From: an uncultured Hungatella sp.
Lineage (GTDB): Bacteria > Bacillota > Clostridia > Lachnospirales > Lachnospiraceae
Direction: 5' to 3'
Length of the DNA stretch: 64,000 nucleotides
Assembly: GCA_910588325.1 (NCBI GenBank)
Contig: CAJUPP010000005.1
Location: 18,643 to 82,642 of the forward strand
In this document: positions 18,538 through 27,772 of the stretch, piece by piece
Numbering within the stretch: the stretch's first letter is position 1
Layout of the letters: each line of letters opens with the position of its first letter
Notes under the pieces: model-generated
Told to the model about the DNA's origin: nothing
Database searches by the model: none
What the model saw: the letters and a program-made list of their open reading frames with translations, nothing else
Made by a program: the position numbers and the translations under genes

Positions 18538-19305
18538 CTATATTTTTTTCCAGTCCATGGACAGCTGGTTTGCCTTATTTGACAGGAAAAATTTAAAATA
18601 CTCTCCCAGTAAAATCTGTTTCGTACAATGCAGGGGCTTACCGGTATTTTTGTAAACCGTTTCCATCAAAACGAAAACCGCCTGAGGCCCGTGAAGTTCA
18701 AAATACTGCTTCTCCTCCTCTGTCAAAAGGCTGGTCTCCAGGGTGATGGCCGTATAGCAGTTGTCCTCCACCTTAAGCCCGGTTCTGCGCTCAATCTCCT
18801 CATACAGGGAGCGGTTTTCCATATTCAGATCCAGCAAAAAACCATACTCCTTATATGGGATATACACATGCTCTATCATAACCGGCTTTTGATTGACCCG
18901 GCGCAGCCTTTTCAGATACACAATACATTCTCCTTCTTTCAATTCCAGTTTGCCCCGAATGGAATTCGCCGGTATCCGTCTGTCTGTCTCAAGGACATGG
19001 GTATACTGCTCTATATTATTTTCGTTGCAGAAGTATGTGAAGCCGCGGAAAGAGCTTAAGTTAGAGGAGATCTTCGGAGTCCTTACAAACACTCCTTTTC
19101 CCTTGTGTGAAACCAGGATCTCCTGCTCCACCAATTCCGCCACCGCTTTGCGGATCGTAGGACGGCTGACACCGTATTCCGCGCACAGCCTGGCTTCGCT
19201 GGGAATACACTGCCCTGTATAAAATTCCCCCTGATCAATCCGATTTATCAAATCCCGGGCTATCTGCCGGTATAGAGGCACGGCGCTGTTGCTGTCTGGT
19301 ATCAT
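18538..19305 (-). CDS. GntR family regulator with UTRA domain (second of pair)
   Basis: This 255-residue protein has the GntR helix-turn-helix (CIPSEARLCAEYGVSRPTIR) and a UTRA domain. It resembles its downstream neighbour in layout but not closely in sequence. The ATG at 19305 is used because AGGAG sits 7 bases upstream; the ATG six bases earlier is too close to it. Its promoter carries AT-rich palindromes shared with the PTS promoter. Two related regulators in one operon could form a heteromeric or two-signal switch, which is inference. Confidence 0.9.
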   Translation of the reverse strand: MIPDSNSAVPLYRQIARDLINRIDQGEFYTGQCIPSEARLCAEYGVSRPTIRKAVAELVEQEILVSHKGKGVFVRTPKISSNLSSFRGFTYFCNENNIEQYTHVLETDRRIPANSIRGKLELKEGECIVYLKRLRRVNQKPVMIEHVYIPYKEYGFLLDLNMENRSLYEEIERRTGLKVEDNCYTAITLETSLLTEEEKQYFELHGPQAVFVLMETVYKNTGKPLHCTKQILLGEYFKFFLSNKANQLSMDWKKI

Positions 19306-19350
19306 ACACATTCTCCTCTGTATTATATAATCATAATATAATCCATATTG

Positions 19351-19366
19351 ATATAGTATATCATAT
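19351..19366. promoter_or_regulatory. Palindromic operator overlapping the GntR -10 box
   Basis: TGATATA and its complement TATATCA flank the -10 box and form a near-perfect palindrome (TGATATAGTATATCA on the plus strand). An adjacent ATATCATATAATGTTATATG block is shared with the PTS promoter. The placement suggests autoregulation. Confidence 0.55.
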
Positions 19367-19384
19367 AATGTTATATGCTGTCAA
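19355..19384 (-). promoter_or_regulatory. Promoter of the GntR pair
   Basis: TTGACA (19379-19384) and TATACT (19355-19360, preceded by TGA) are 18 bases apart on the minus strand. The -35 box directly abuts the T tract of an upstream terminator hairpin. Confidence 0.75.
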
Positions 19385-19385
19385 A

Positions 19386-19422
19386 AAGGAGTAACGCCTT
19401 TTTTATTCAGGCATTACTCCCG
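19386..19422 (-). terminator. Terminator hairpin upstream of the GntR promoter
   Basis: On the minus strand GGAGTAATGCC pairs with GGCGTTACTCC and is followed by TTTTTG. The gene it once terminated is no longer present upstream; an IS remnant occupies the position. A second copy of this module lies at 31141-31181. Confidence 0.75.
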
Positions 19423-19478
19423 GGCGTTTGACAGCAAAATAAAAAAAATCTCTATAGGCCGCATAAAGCCTATATTTT

Positions 19479-19850
19479 TTGTCAACTATGGGAAAAGCGA
19501 AGAACTTTTCTTTGTTCCCAGGCAATCAAAATGAACAAAAGTCTTTAAAGCCCCTGGCGCAAAAAATGATCGGAGACTTTGGCTGCGGGAAGTTTATCTT
19601 CTGTTCTGATTCAGGGCTTGCCTCTGAGAATAACCGTCTGCTGAATCATACCATGAACCGGGCCTATATCGTTACCCAGTCCATCAAGAAACTCAGCAGC
19701 GAATACAGAGAACCCGCCCTGGACCGGAAAGGGTTCCGCAGGCTCTCGAAGCATAAGCTTGTAGATCTGGATCATTTGAGAGACAAGGATTATGATCAGC
19801 TCTTCTATAAAGAAGAACCTTACAAATCAAAAAAGACTATTTATCAAAAC
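19479..19850 (+). pseudogene. Fragment of an IS1634-type transposase
   Basis: The frame encodes FSLFPGNQNEQ, FCSDSGLASENNR, NRAYIVTQSIKKL, KLVDLDHLRDKDYDQLFYKE. These are internal segments of IS1634/IS4-superfamily DDE transposases. Both the N-terminal part and everything after about codon 125 are missing or replaced by unrelated sequence, so it is a decayed remnant of well under a third of the element. There is no ribosome site at the apparent start. No inverted repeat ends are visible. Confidence 0.8.
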
Positions 19851-19968
19851 GAAACGGCACCGTTGGCCCCCCTGTTAGAATGGGCATTTCAACGGTGCTT
19901 TGTTTTGTTTGGCTGTCAAAGACAGGATTATAGTCTTTATACATACTTTTCGCAAGATTTTTAAATTC

Positions 19969-22900
19969 CTAATCAAAAACCTTCTCGTACCTGTGATGCT
20001 TCTCATTAAAATACTCGCCCTCAAACATCCTGTCCAGGCTGGTATCTACACAGAGTGTAATCCCGCCATATTTTCTTAAAATCCCTGCCGGAACCCGGAA
20101 CCTATAAGGGGCGTAGGGGCACACGCCAAGAATCTCTGCCCCTGCCTTTATCCCCAGGCTTTCATGAAAATCCGGATCCTTTATGGCGATGCACACGGTC
20201 TCTTCCTCTCCCATACCTGCCGTCACCTCATCCGGAATCCTCTTTATAAATTCCACCCTCCCTCCATAGAAAGGAAGCCCGCATCCGGTCAGATTCCCTA
20301 TGGTGCCTTTACACTTTTCAGGAGTCAGTACCATCCTGCCGCCATCTTCTTCCACAGCAAACCGTCCCCGCAGATACAGCGGGTTTCGAATTCCCCCAAA
20401 GCTGACATCAGACTTAATCTCCAATTTGATCTGATTTTCTCCCTCCAAAACATCCTTTGTAATATCAATTCCCAGCTTGGAAGGGGCATAGACCGGGTAG
20501 GGGGAAAAATCCGTATCTGTACAGGCTCTTCCATTTACCCGGAGGGTCCACTGCCCCAGCAAGGTGCCTGGCTCCATAAGCAGGTAAATGGCAGCTCCTT
20601 TTTCCAGCCTGTTTATAAAAGAGTATGTGTACTCTGCCTCTGTCTGCGGAAATTCCAGTTCCTTCGGGCATCCAAAATAGTCCTTCTGGACAATGGGAAT
20701 CTTCATCCCTGCCTCTTCCATCTGGTCAATCAGAGGAAAACTGTCAGCCTTCCCCTTCTGCCCGTCAGACAATGTCATATCCCACATCCCCATCCGCAGC
20801 AGATTGGCAGAAACTGCCTTCATGGGCATCTCCTCTGTCAGGCTGATTTCCAGCTCCTTTTGGAAGCCATCCTCCTCACGTTCCATAAGGCCCTCATCAA
20901 GAAACAGGGATTCCCCGCCTGCCAGCTCCTTTATCACCCTGCGGTTCCCCCATACAATCTCCACCCTGCGGCTTGTGCCCTCTGCATTTGCCAGAAACAG
21001 TTCCTCTCTTCCTTCCGGGCTGGTTCTCTGCACCTGGAGGATATGTGCCTCTTCAGGCGCAGTTATCTGCCACGTCCTCTTTTCTCTGTCCAGACGCTTC
21101 AGCTCCTCTACAGCCTCCCGGTAATCAACCGCAGCAAAAAAACGGCCTTTCCAGGTTCCTTTGTATCCCTTCCCCTTTTCCCCAAGCCCTTCTCCTGCAA
21201 AATATGCCTCATATATTTCTCTTGGACAGGTTCCGGAATGCTCTCTCATCCAGTCTTCATACGCCGGCCCCTCCAGATTCCGGAACGGCACCGTTCCTGC
21301 CGCCAGCACCATCCCGCCTTTTTCTCCATATTCTTTCAGCTTTTCCACTGCCTCCGGCTCCAGATTGGTCATAAATGGCAGTACCACAATTTCATATAGG
21401 TCGCCGCAGCTCTCCAAATATGCCTTTCCACAGGCTTCTGCCACCTCCTTCTGCGCAAACAGCTGCGGATCCATTATATAATAATCCACCCCCTGTTTCA
21501 GAAGTTCATTCTGAAATGCGGCAAAATCCCGTTTCAGCTTTCTCTGCCTGTCCCCTGTCTCTGTCCAGGTACTGGTCACCGGATCCAGAAGGAGAACAGA
21601 AACATTTCTCTCTCCTTCCATTAAAAATCGGTTTAACCGTTCCGTATAGAGGGACAGGAGCCATGTATTTTTCCACCACGGCATCTGATAAAAAAAGGAT
21701 GGAGGCGCATCATGTTTTTTCAGCCCGTCAGACGTATAGTAGGCTCCATGGGTAATGAACCAGTCAATTCCCGTCACTGTCAGCCAGTCAAAGATCCACT
21801 TGGCGTCATGCAGCGTCATGCCCCACCCAATGCTGTGAAACGCCTCACACAGGGCAGCCGGTTTTTTATAAAAATGAGCGGCTGAAGACACGATTTTCCC
21901 GTTGGCCCGGTATTTCGCCGAGATTACCTCCGCCTTGCTTCCTATCTTCTGATGCCCTGCATCAATGCCCGGTACATGAAGATACTTTAGCTGGCTGCTT
22001 CTTAAAATCGGCTTCTCTCCTATATAAAGCAGATGGTTGTCCTCACACCACTGATACACCTGTTTATCCCAGCTTTCTATAAACTGTTCCGTCAAAACTT
22101 TATTGTAGGCGTAGCGGGCTCTGGCTGTAACCTCCCCCATATCTTCGGTCAGCGCCGGCAGACAGGCTGCCAGATCCAGGCCGAATTTCTCCTTTACCAG
22201 CCCTGGCAGCAGAGGCGACCAGGGGTTTTCCGGCGGAAACGGGGCTACTTCATCCGTAAACACCCCCCTGATGGTCTTTCCAAACTCATCTCCCAGAAAC
22301 TGTCTGTACTTCTCATGGGTAGTCTTTAGAAAATACCTGACTGCTTCTGGATTCAGAGGATCTATAAAGGTTTCAAAATATTTAAAATGCCTCATCACCC
22401 TTTCCGTATAGACATAGATTTTCCACTGGCCTTCAGGAGCCTTCCAGTCGAGAAGCTGGCTTAAATCACCCTGAAAGTACCGTTTCTTATTATACGCTGT
22501 CAGGCCGCTCATCTGGAATACATCCTGCCTGTAGCCGCAGCCTATGAAGTCTGTCAGATCCTTAAATTCCTCCCACCGGCATGTCCCTCCAGCCACGGGA
22601 TATGCCCTTGCCATCACTACCTTCCCCCACGGGGCATACAATTTTACATGCTCCCCACCCTGGCACACACGGCATGTCTTTGTCAGTTCCCGGCAGGCGT
22701 ATTCCGGGTGATCCAGAGTCACTTTGCCGCCGCTGATCCCGCTGGGATACGGAAATTCGTCATAGAGCCATACCTCCATCCCAAGCTTTTTGGCTTCCTT
22801 TACAGCCACCCGGACCTTCTCAAAAAATGTGCGGGACAGATACGGGATCTCCATCCCTTGTCTCGGATGAATCAGAAATCCTGTTAACCCCTGGGTTTTC

Positions 22901-22989
22901 ATCTCACCGATCTGCCGTATGATCTCTATATCTTCCATTTCCCCGTTCCAAAACCAGAACGGCTGTATTCCATGCTTAAGCGGTTCCAT
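19969..22989 (-). CDS. Large glycoside hydrolase, GH106-like (putative alpha-L-rhamnosidase)
   Basis: The 1006-residue product opens with PFWFWNGEMED and has VWLYDEFPYPSGISGG around residue 80, TDEV near residue 246 and CEAFHSIGWG, all typical of the (beta/alpha)8 GH106/GH2-related hydrolases with carboxylate catalytic residues. The last 250 residues look like beta-sandwich carbohydrate-binding domains. There is no signal peptide, so it would act on imported oligosaccharides. It ends an operon with a sulfatase and an ABC transporter. Rhamnosidase activity is a family-based guess. Confidence 0.75.
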   Translation of the reverse strand: MEPLKHGIQPFWFWNGEMEDIEIIRQIGEMKTQGLTGFLIHPRQGMEIPYLSRTFFEKVRVAVKEAKKLGMEVWLYDEFPYPSGISGGKVTLDHPEYACRELTKTCRVCQGGEHVKLYAPWGKVVMARAYPVAGGTCRWEEFKDLTDFIGCGYRQDVFQMSGLTAYNKKRYFQGDLSQLLDWKAPEGQWKIYVYTERVMRHFKYFETFIDPLNPEAVRYFLKTTHEKYRQFLGDEFGKTIRGVFTDEVAPFPPENPWSPLLPGLVKEKFGLDLAACLPALTEDMGEVTARARYAYNKVLTEQFIESWDKQVYQWCEDNHLLYIGEKPILRSSQLKYLHVPGIDAGHQKIGSKAEVISAKYRANGKIVSSAAHFYKKPAALCEAFHSIGWGMTLHDAKWIFDWLTVTGIDWFITHGAYYTSDGLKKHDAPPSFFYQMPWWKNTWLLSLYTERLNRFLMEGERNVSVLLLDPVTSTWTETGDRQRKLKRDFAAFQNELLKQGVDYYIMDPQLFAQKEVAEACGKAYLESCGDLYEIVVLPFMTNLEPEAVEKLKEYGEKGGMVLAAGTVPFRNLEGPAYEDWMREHSGTCPREIYEAYFAGEGLGEKGKGYKGTWKGRFFAAVDYREAVEELKRLDREKRTWQITAPEEAHILQVQRTSPEGREELFLANAEGTSRRVEIVWGNRRVIKELAGGESLFLDEGLMEREEDGFQKELEISLTEEMPMKAVSANLLRMGMWDMTLSDGQKGKADSFPLIDQMEEAGMKIPIVQKDYFGCPKELEFPQTEAEYTYSFINRLEKGAAIYLLMEPGTLLGQWTLRVNGRACTDTDFSPYPVYAPSKLGIDITKDVLEGENQIKLEIKSDVSFGGIRNPLYLRGRFAVEEDGGRMVLTPEKCKGTIGNLTGCGLPFYGGRVEFIKRIPDEVTAGMGEEETVCIAIKDPDFHESLGIKAGAEILGVCPYAPYRFRVPAGILRKYGGITLCVDTSLDRMFEGEYFNEKHHRYEKVFD

Positions 22990-23042
22990 ATCCCCGGCTC
23001 CTTCCTCTGTTCATGATCTTGCCAAATGCTGTTTCAGGTACA

Positions 23043-24395
23043 TTACAGCAGTTCCTCTCCCGGAAAAACCTGCCGTTTATCACATTCCTTCTGGGGTGCA
23101 TTCTCAATCTGCGGTTCTGTCTCTCCTGCCATCTTCATCTGCCTGATCAGCTTCTCTTTCAGTATATCGCATAATTGCCGATGGCTGGACATCCCTATTA
23201 AATTATCCAGTTCATATGGATCCTCTTCCAGATCATAAAGCTCCGATTCAACATACCGGTCAGAACCGCTGTCCAGAAAAGGATCCTTTCCAGGCGCTGT
23301 CACTGCATATTTCCATCGGTGGGTTCGGATAGCTCGCCCTACCTCGGCCTCACTGATCTGGGTAAACACACAATCCCGCCTTGTGTATTCCTGTCTTAAG
23401 ATCAGCGGCATCAGGGAATGCCCCTGCATATCCTCCGGCACAGGGATATGGCATGCATCCAGAAGGGTGGGAGCTATATCCACCAGGCTGACAAGCTCCT
23501 GTATGGTGCCTCCTCCATCAAAGGGCCCTCCTTTTATGGCCATGGGCAGGCGGATGGAGCTTTCATGGCAGGAGCGCTTATACTCTCCGTTCCTGGTCTT
23601 AAAGTGGCATCCATGGTCTGTGGTAAACACAAGGATAGTGTCCTTTTCCATTCCCAGGCTCTTTAAAGCATCCTGCACTCTTCCCAGACATTCATCCAGG
23701 CGTTTTACCATTCCGTAATAGCCGGGAAGGTGCTGATGGGCCGTGCCCTTTAAGGCATTCAAATCCGGCGGCATATAAGGCCTGGTGATAGCTGCCATGG
23801 AGGCGGGCATGGGAAAGCTGTCATTGGAATTCTGAAAATGGGGCTCCAGGAAAGATAAAAAAAGAAAAAAAGGTTTTTCCTGATGCCCGTCTATGTAACG
23901 GATCCCGCAGTCTGTCAGCCCGTCGATCCGGTTTCCAGGCAGTTTTACCCGCTGATTCTCCCTGTCATAGACCACGGTATCATACGGTCTTGAGCTTGCC
24001 TCCAAAGCCCCTGCCCCCATCCAGTACTCATATCCGCCCCGCTCCCTCTCGGGCACCGCCAGTCTGGTGGTGCCCAAATGCCATTTTCCGATGTAAGCCG
24101 TGTCATATCCTGCTTCCCGGAAATAATGTGCCATGGTTTTCTGAGAAATATCTAAGGGAATGGCATTTCTGTAATTTCCAAGCGTTGTTGCATATTTGCC
24201 TGTCTGAAGGCAGGCCCTGGCCGGTCCGCACACCGGCTGAGGGGTAAATGCATATTTGCAAAAAGTACCTTCCAGCGCCATCCTGTCAAAATTAGGTGTC
24301 AGATGGTCCGGATTCCCGTGTACTCCGGTGGTATCATACCGCTGCTGATCCGTAAAAAAGACGATTACATTGGGACTTTCCTTTCTCTTTGCCAT
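23043..24395 (-). CDS. Type I sulfatase (alkaline phosphatase superfamily)
   Basis: The 450-residue protein begins with NVIVFFTDQQRYD (metal-binding Asp) and has the sulfatase signature CGPARACLQTGKY. Cys56 would be converted to formylglycine by an anaerobic maturase encoded elsewhere. Additional metal ligands are in FTTDHGCHF. There is no signal peptide, suggesting cytoplasmic desulfation of an imported sulfated sugar. It lies between the binding protein and the GH106-like hydrolase in one leftward operon, pointing to catabolism of a sulfated glycan such as mucin or algal oligosaccharide (inference). Confidence 0.9.
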   Translation of the reverse strand: MAKRKESPNVIVFFTDQQRYDTTGVHGNPDHLTPNFDRMALEGTFCKYAFTPQPVCGPARACLQTGKYATTLGNYRNAIPLDISQKTMAHYFREAGYDTAYIGKWHLGTTRLAVPERERGGYEYWMGAGALEASSRPYDTVVYDRENQRVKLPGNRIDGLTDCGIRYIDGHQEKPFFLFLSFLEPHFQNSNDSFPMPASMAAITRPYMPPDLNALKGTAHQHLPGYYGMVKRLDECLGRVQDALKSLGMEKDTILVFTTDHGCHFKTRNGEYKRSCHESSIRLPMAIKGGPFDGGGTIQELVSLVDIAPTLLDACHIPVPEDMQGHSLMPLILRQEYTRRDCVFTQISEAEVGRAIRTHRWKYAVTAPGKDPFLDSGSDRYVESELYDLEEDPYELDNLIGMSSHRQLCDILKEKLIRQMKMAGETEPQIENAPQKECDKRQVFPGEELL

Positions 24396-24407
24396 AAGAT
24401 CCTCTCT

Positions 24408-25808
24408 TTACTTTCCCATAGATTTTAAATAAGCATCGTATTCCTTTTTTAAGCTTGTCATGGAAGCTGCCCAGCCGTCCAGATAATCCCGGGCACTCAG
24501 CTCCCCTAAAAGCACCTGCTGAAATCCCTGCACAAGTTCATTATTGTGAAGGTCATAGTATCCTGTTACATGGATAGGCACGGTAATTAAGGTACAATTG
24601 CCGGACAATATGGCATCCGCCGCATCCTTCATATGGCTGACGCTTTCCACCCACTCATCCTTGAGAGCCTCCTCATTGCACGGAATCTGTCCGATCTGAG
24701 AGCTGAAATAGCTGCATGCGTAATGCTCATTCAGATACGAGATCCAGCGGAATGCTGCCTCCGGATTCTTGGAATCCTTAAATACAGCGTTGCAGGTTGC
24801 CCCGTTGGAGATGATTGCCTGGGTTCCCTTTTTGGATTTCAATGTGGTAATCGCCGTAAAATTCCCTTCTCCCAAAGTCTTCATATGTTCCCCGTAAGAC
24901 CCAAGATTGTGGAAAATCATAGCTGCGGAACCAGAATCGAATGCCGCCACCATCTCCGCATATCCATTAGTCAGATCCGATTCCGGTGTTGCGTTCATAT
25001 ACAGCTGTGCAAAAGCTTCCAGAAGTTCCACATGAGCCGGATCGTTGACGGTGGAATTGCCATCTGCGTCAAACATGGCCTCCTCTCCGGAGTGCATGTA
25101 CATCATCTGTTCAAATTGCTGGGAAGAGCCGGCTCCGCCCCGGATGGAAAAACCGTACTGTCCGCTGCCTTTATCTGTCAGCTCCTGGGCCAGCCGGCAC
25201 ACCTCCAGCCAGTCCTTTGGAATATCCTTGCCTGCCGTTTCCAGCATCTGATTGTTCAGCCAGACCGTAGGAAGGGTTACGGTATTTGCCAGTGCATAGG
25301 TCTTTCCGTCAGGCGCCATATCCTTTATGGACTGCTGATACATATCCAGCATATACTCCGCATCCTCCCATTGTGCAATATAATCATCCAAAGCCACCAA
25401 AGCGTCCTGCACAATAAAGTCACTCATCCAGTACTGGGATACCCCTCCACAGTCCGGAGCCGTGTTGGACTGAATGGCAACGTCATACTTTGCCTTTGCA
25501 TCAGATGCAGGTATAGGCACAAAATTAATCTTAATATCCGGATTTTCTTTTTCGAATTCTTCAATCAGATGAGAAAATATCTGAGTGCGGGTCTCACTTG
25601 CGTTCTGATCCCAGAAAGTGACTTCCACCGCGTCGCCTGAAGATGCAGACATCTCACCGCCCTTTTGAGTCTGCGTTGTCTCTGCCTGCTCTTCTTTTGT
25701 CTGTGCCTGGGTCTGCTCCTTATTTTTTTGTCCGCCGCATCCTGCAAGCAGGGTTCCTGCCATAACTGCACTCATAAATACCGCCAGATTTCTGTTTCTT
25801 CTTTTCAT
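24408..25808 (-). CDS. Sugar ABC transporter substrate-binding lipoprotein
   Basis: The product of 466 residues starts with a lipoprotein signal ending in lipobox LLAGC and a Gln/Thr/Glu-rich linker, followed by a family 1 solute-binding domain (EVTFWDQNASETR). The ATG at 25808 is preceded by AAAGGAGA at about 10 bases; an ATG seven codons upstream overlaps that ribosome site and is unlikely. Its permeases are immediately upstream. Context suggests a sulfated oligosaccharide ligand. Confidence 0.88.
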   Translation of the reverse strand: MKRRNRNLAVFMSAVMAGTLLAGCGGQKNKEQTQAQTKEEQAETTQTQKGGEMSASSGDAVEVTFWDQNASETRTQIFSHLIEEFEKENPDIKINFVPIPASDAKAKYDVAIQSNTAPDCGGVSQYWMSDFIVQDALVALDDYIAQWEDAEYMLDMYQQSIKDMAPDGKTYALANTVTLPTVWLNNQMLETAGKDIPKDWLEVCRLAQELTDKGSGQYGFSIRGGAGSSQQFEQMMYMHSGEEAMFDADGNSTVNDPAHVELLEAFAQLYMNATPESDLTNGYAEMVAAFDSGSAAMIFHNLGSYGEHMKTLGEGNFTAITTLKSKKGTQAIISNGATCNAVFKDSKNPEAAFRWISYLNEHYACSYFSSQIGQIPCNEEALKDEWVESVSHMKDAADAILSGNCTLITVPIHVTGYYDLHNNELVQGFQQVLLGELSARDYLDGWAASMTSLKKEYDAYLKSMGK

Positions 25809-25830
25809 ATCATAAGGTCTCCTTTTCATA

Positions 25831-26664
25831 TTATCCTTTCACTGCCCCTGCGCTCAGGCCTGTCACCAGATATTTCTGCAGATAGGCAAACAATGCCACC
25901 GGTATGGACATGGCGATAATCGCCCCTGCTGCCAGGGCTCCATAGCTGATATTATACTCTCCCTGCATCATCTTTAAGCCGATAGGAATGGTATAATTGG
26001 CTGAGTCATTGAGAAACATCATGCTGAACAAAAACTCATTCCACACCCCGATAAATGCAAAGGCGGATGTGGTGACAATTCCGGGAATCAGCATGGGAAG
26101 CACTACTTTGATAACTGCCATTAACCGGCTGCACCCGTCAATCTGTGCCGCCTCCTCCAGCGTATAAGGAATACCGCCTATAAACCCCCGCATCAAAATG
26201 GAGTTAAAGGGAAACTGGAATGTAATACATACCAGAATCACTGACAACGGCTTTCCGATCAGTCCCAGCCTGTGAAAAATGTTAAACAGCGGAATCAAAA
26301 GCACCGCATGGGGGATAAACTGAATGCAAAGAAGCAGAAGCATAAATACTCCGCTTCCCTTAAACCGGAACCGGCTCAGGGCGTATCCTGCCATAACAGC
26401 AATCAATACGATAAAAAACACTGCGATGACAGATACCTTCATGGAGTTAAAAAAATACCTGTCAAACCTGCAGTTTACCCAGGCTCTGGCATAATTGCTG
26501 AAGGTAACCGGATCCGGAATATACCGAATCGGCTTTTTTAAAATATCCCCCTCCTCTTTTAAGGACGTAACCACAGTCCAGAAAATAGGTACCAGGACAA
26601 ACACGTTGATTAGCGCCAGAGGAAGGCACCGCAAAAATATCTTGTCTCTCATCTTCGTCTTCAT
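25831..26664 (-). CDS. Sugar ABC transporter permease (MalG type)
   Basis: The 277-residue membrane protein has six likely membrane segments and the EAA loop EEAAQIDGCSRLMAVIKVVLP. It ends GLSAGAVKG, as usual in MalG-type subunits. A GGAGG site lies 9 to 12 bases before the ATG. The gene is six bases downstream of the other permease. Confidence 0.9.
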   Translation of the reverse strand: MKTKMRDKIFLRCLPLALINVFVLVPIFWTVVTSLKEEGDILKKPIRYIPDPVTFSNYARAWVNCRFDRYFFNSMKVSVIAVFFIVLIAVMAGYALSRFRFKGSGVFMLLLLCIQFIPHAVLLIPLFNIFHRLGLIGKPLSVILVCITFQFPFNSILMRGFIGGIPYTLEEAAQIDGCSRLMAVIKVVLPMLIPGIVTTSAFAFIGVWNEFLFSMMFLNDSANYTIPIGLKMMQGEYNISYGALAAGAIIAMSIPVALFAYLQKYLVTGLSAGAVKG

Positions 26665-26670
26665 AACCTG

Positions 26671-27564
26671 TCACTCCTCCGTTCCATACTTTGACGCTTT
26701 CAGATAAGTCAGCGCAAACACCGACAGAATCAGAAAGCTGATCACGGATATTGCAGAACCATATCCGTAGTTGCTGGTTTTCGTCGCATGGTTGGCAATC
26801 AGTATACTCAGCGTAGTTGTCTTTCCCACAGGCCCTCCCCCTGTCAGGCTGTATATCAGATCCACGCTGTTAAACTCCCACACCGTGCGCAGCAGGGTAG
26901 TCAGAATTATGGTGTCCTTCAACGACGGCAATGTAATATAACGAAATGCATTCCATCTGGTACAGCCATCCACATCCGCCGCCTCATACAAATCCCCGGA
27001 AATACTCTGCATTGCCGCCAGGAGGCTGATGGCAAAAAACGGAATGCCCCTCCACAATTCAGCCACTACGACAGATCCAAACACCAATTTTCCATTGGCA
27101 AGCCATGCGCTGGATACATCCGCAAGCCCGGTCTTTAAAAGGATATCATTGAGCAGTCCTACATTTTCATTGTAGATCAGGCTCCAAAGCACTGCGGTGA
27201 GAACCCCTGACATAGCCCAGGGGATAAATGTCAGGGCTCTGAATACGCCTCTTCCCTTAAATCTCTGATTCAGGATCAGGGCGATAGCCATGCCAAACAC
27301 CAGTTGCAGCGCCACCTCCGCCAGCACCCATTTGACAGATACCTTTAATGCATTCCAGAAATCCCGGTCTGTCAGAATGCTCACAAAATTTTCCGTTCCT
27401 GCGAATCCGTTGATCCACGGTTTTGTCGGATTATAATGCTGCAGGCTGAGACAGAATACATTTCCAATAGGATATACCATGAAAACCAGGATCAAAAAGA
27501 TCGCAGGCGTCAGAAGTACATATGGTGTCATGGCAGATTTTTTCCAGGTACTTCCTGTTTTCAA
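26671..27564 (-). CDS. Sugar ABC transporter permease (MalF type)
   Basis: The 297-residue permease contains the EAA motif EAADVDGCTRWNAFRYITLP and the GGGPVGKTTTL segment typical of MalF-type proteins. It starts with TTG at 27564, with AAAGGAGGGAAGG just upstream; an ATG 11 codons inside has no such site. It is the first gene of the ABC-sulfatase-hydrolase operon and is divergent from the two-component system. Confidence 0.88.
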   Translation of the reverse strand: MKTGSTWKKSAMTPYVLLTPAIFLILVFMVYPIGNVFCLSLQHYNPTKPWINGFAGTENFVSILTDRDFWNALKVSVKWVLAEVALQLVFGMAIALILNQRFKGRGVFRALTFIPWAMSGVLTAVLWSLIYNENVGLLNDILLKTGLADVSSAWLANGKLVFGSVVVAELWRGIPFFAISLLAAMQSISGDLYEAADVDGCTRWNAFRYITLPSLKDTIILTTLLRTVWEFNSVDLIYSLTGGGPVGKTTTLSILIANHATKTSNYGYGSAISVISFLILSVFALTYLKASKYGTEE

Positions 27565-27657
27565 CTTTACCTTCCCTCCTTTGTCTTGATGGAATTGATT
27601 AAACCATATTTTTCCGGGAAGATAAATAAAGTATCTTTTTGTTTTTTTATACTATTT

Positions 27658-27685
27658 TCACATATTTGTTATACTATATTTGTGA
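27658..27685. promoter_or_regulatory. Inverted repeat, candidate response-regulator site
   Basis: TCACA-n18-TTGTGA with further paired bases forms a 28-base near-palindrome between the divergent ABC operon and two-component genes. Position suits activation of the ABC operon by the AraC-type response regulator. No binding data can be read from sequence. Confidence 0.45.
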
Positions 27686-27699
27686 CTATTTTTCCTTTG

Positions 27700-27728
27700 T
27701 TGACGCAGTAAATGAAAGAAACTATAAT
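27700..27728 (+). promoter_or_regulatory. Promoter of the two-component system
   Basis: TTGACG (27700-27705) and TATAAT (27723-27728) are 17 bases apart, about 45 bases upstream of the histidine kinase ATG. Confidence 0.8.
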
Positions 27729-27772
27729 ATTTTTATAAATATATCCACATTTTTAGAAAGAATGGCCCAAAC

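Noticed and set aside
19479..19964. 161-residue open frame as an intact gene
   Set aside because: Only the internal part matches transposase; the rest is out-of-context sequence, with no start site.
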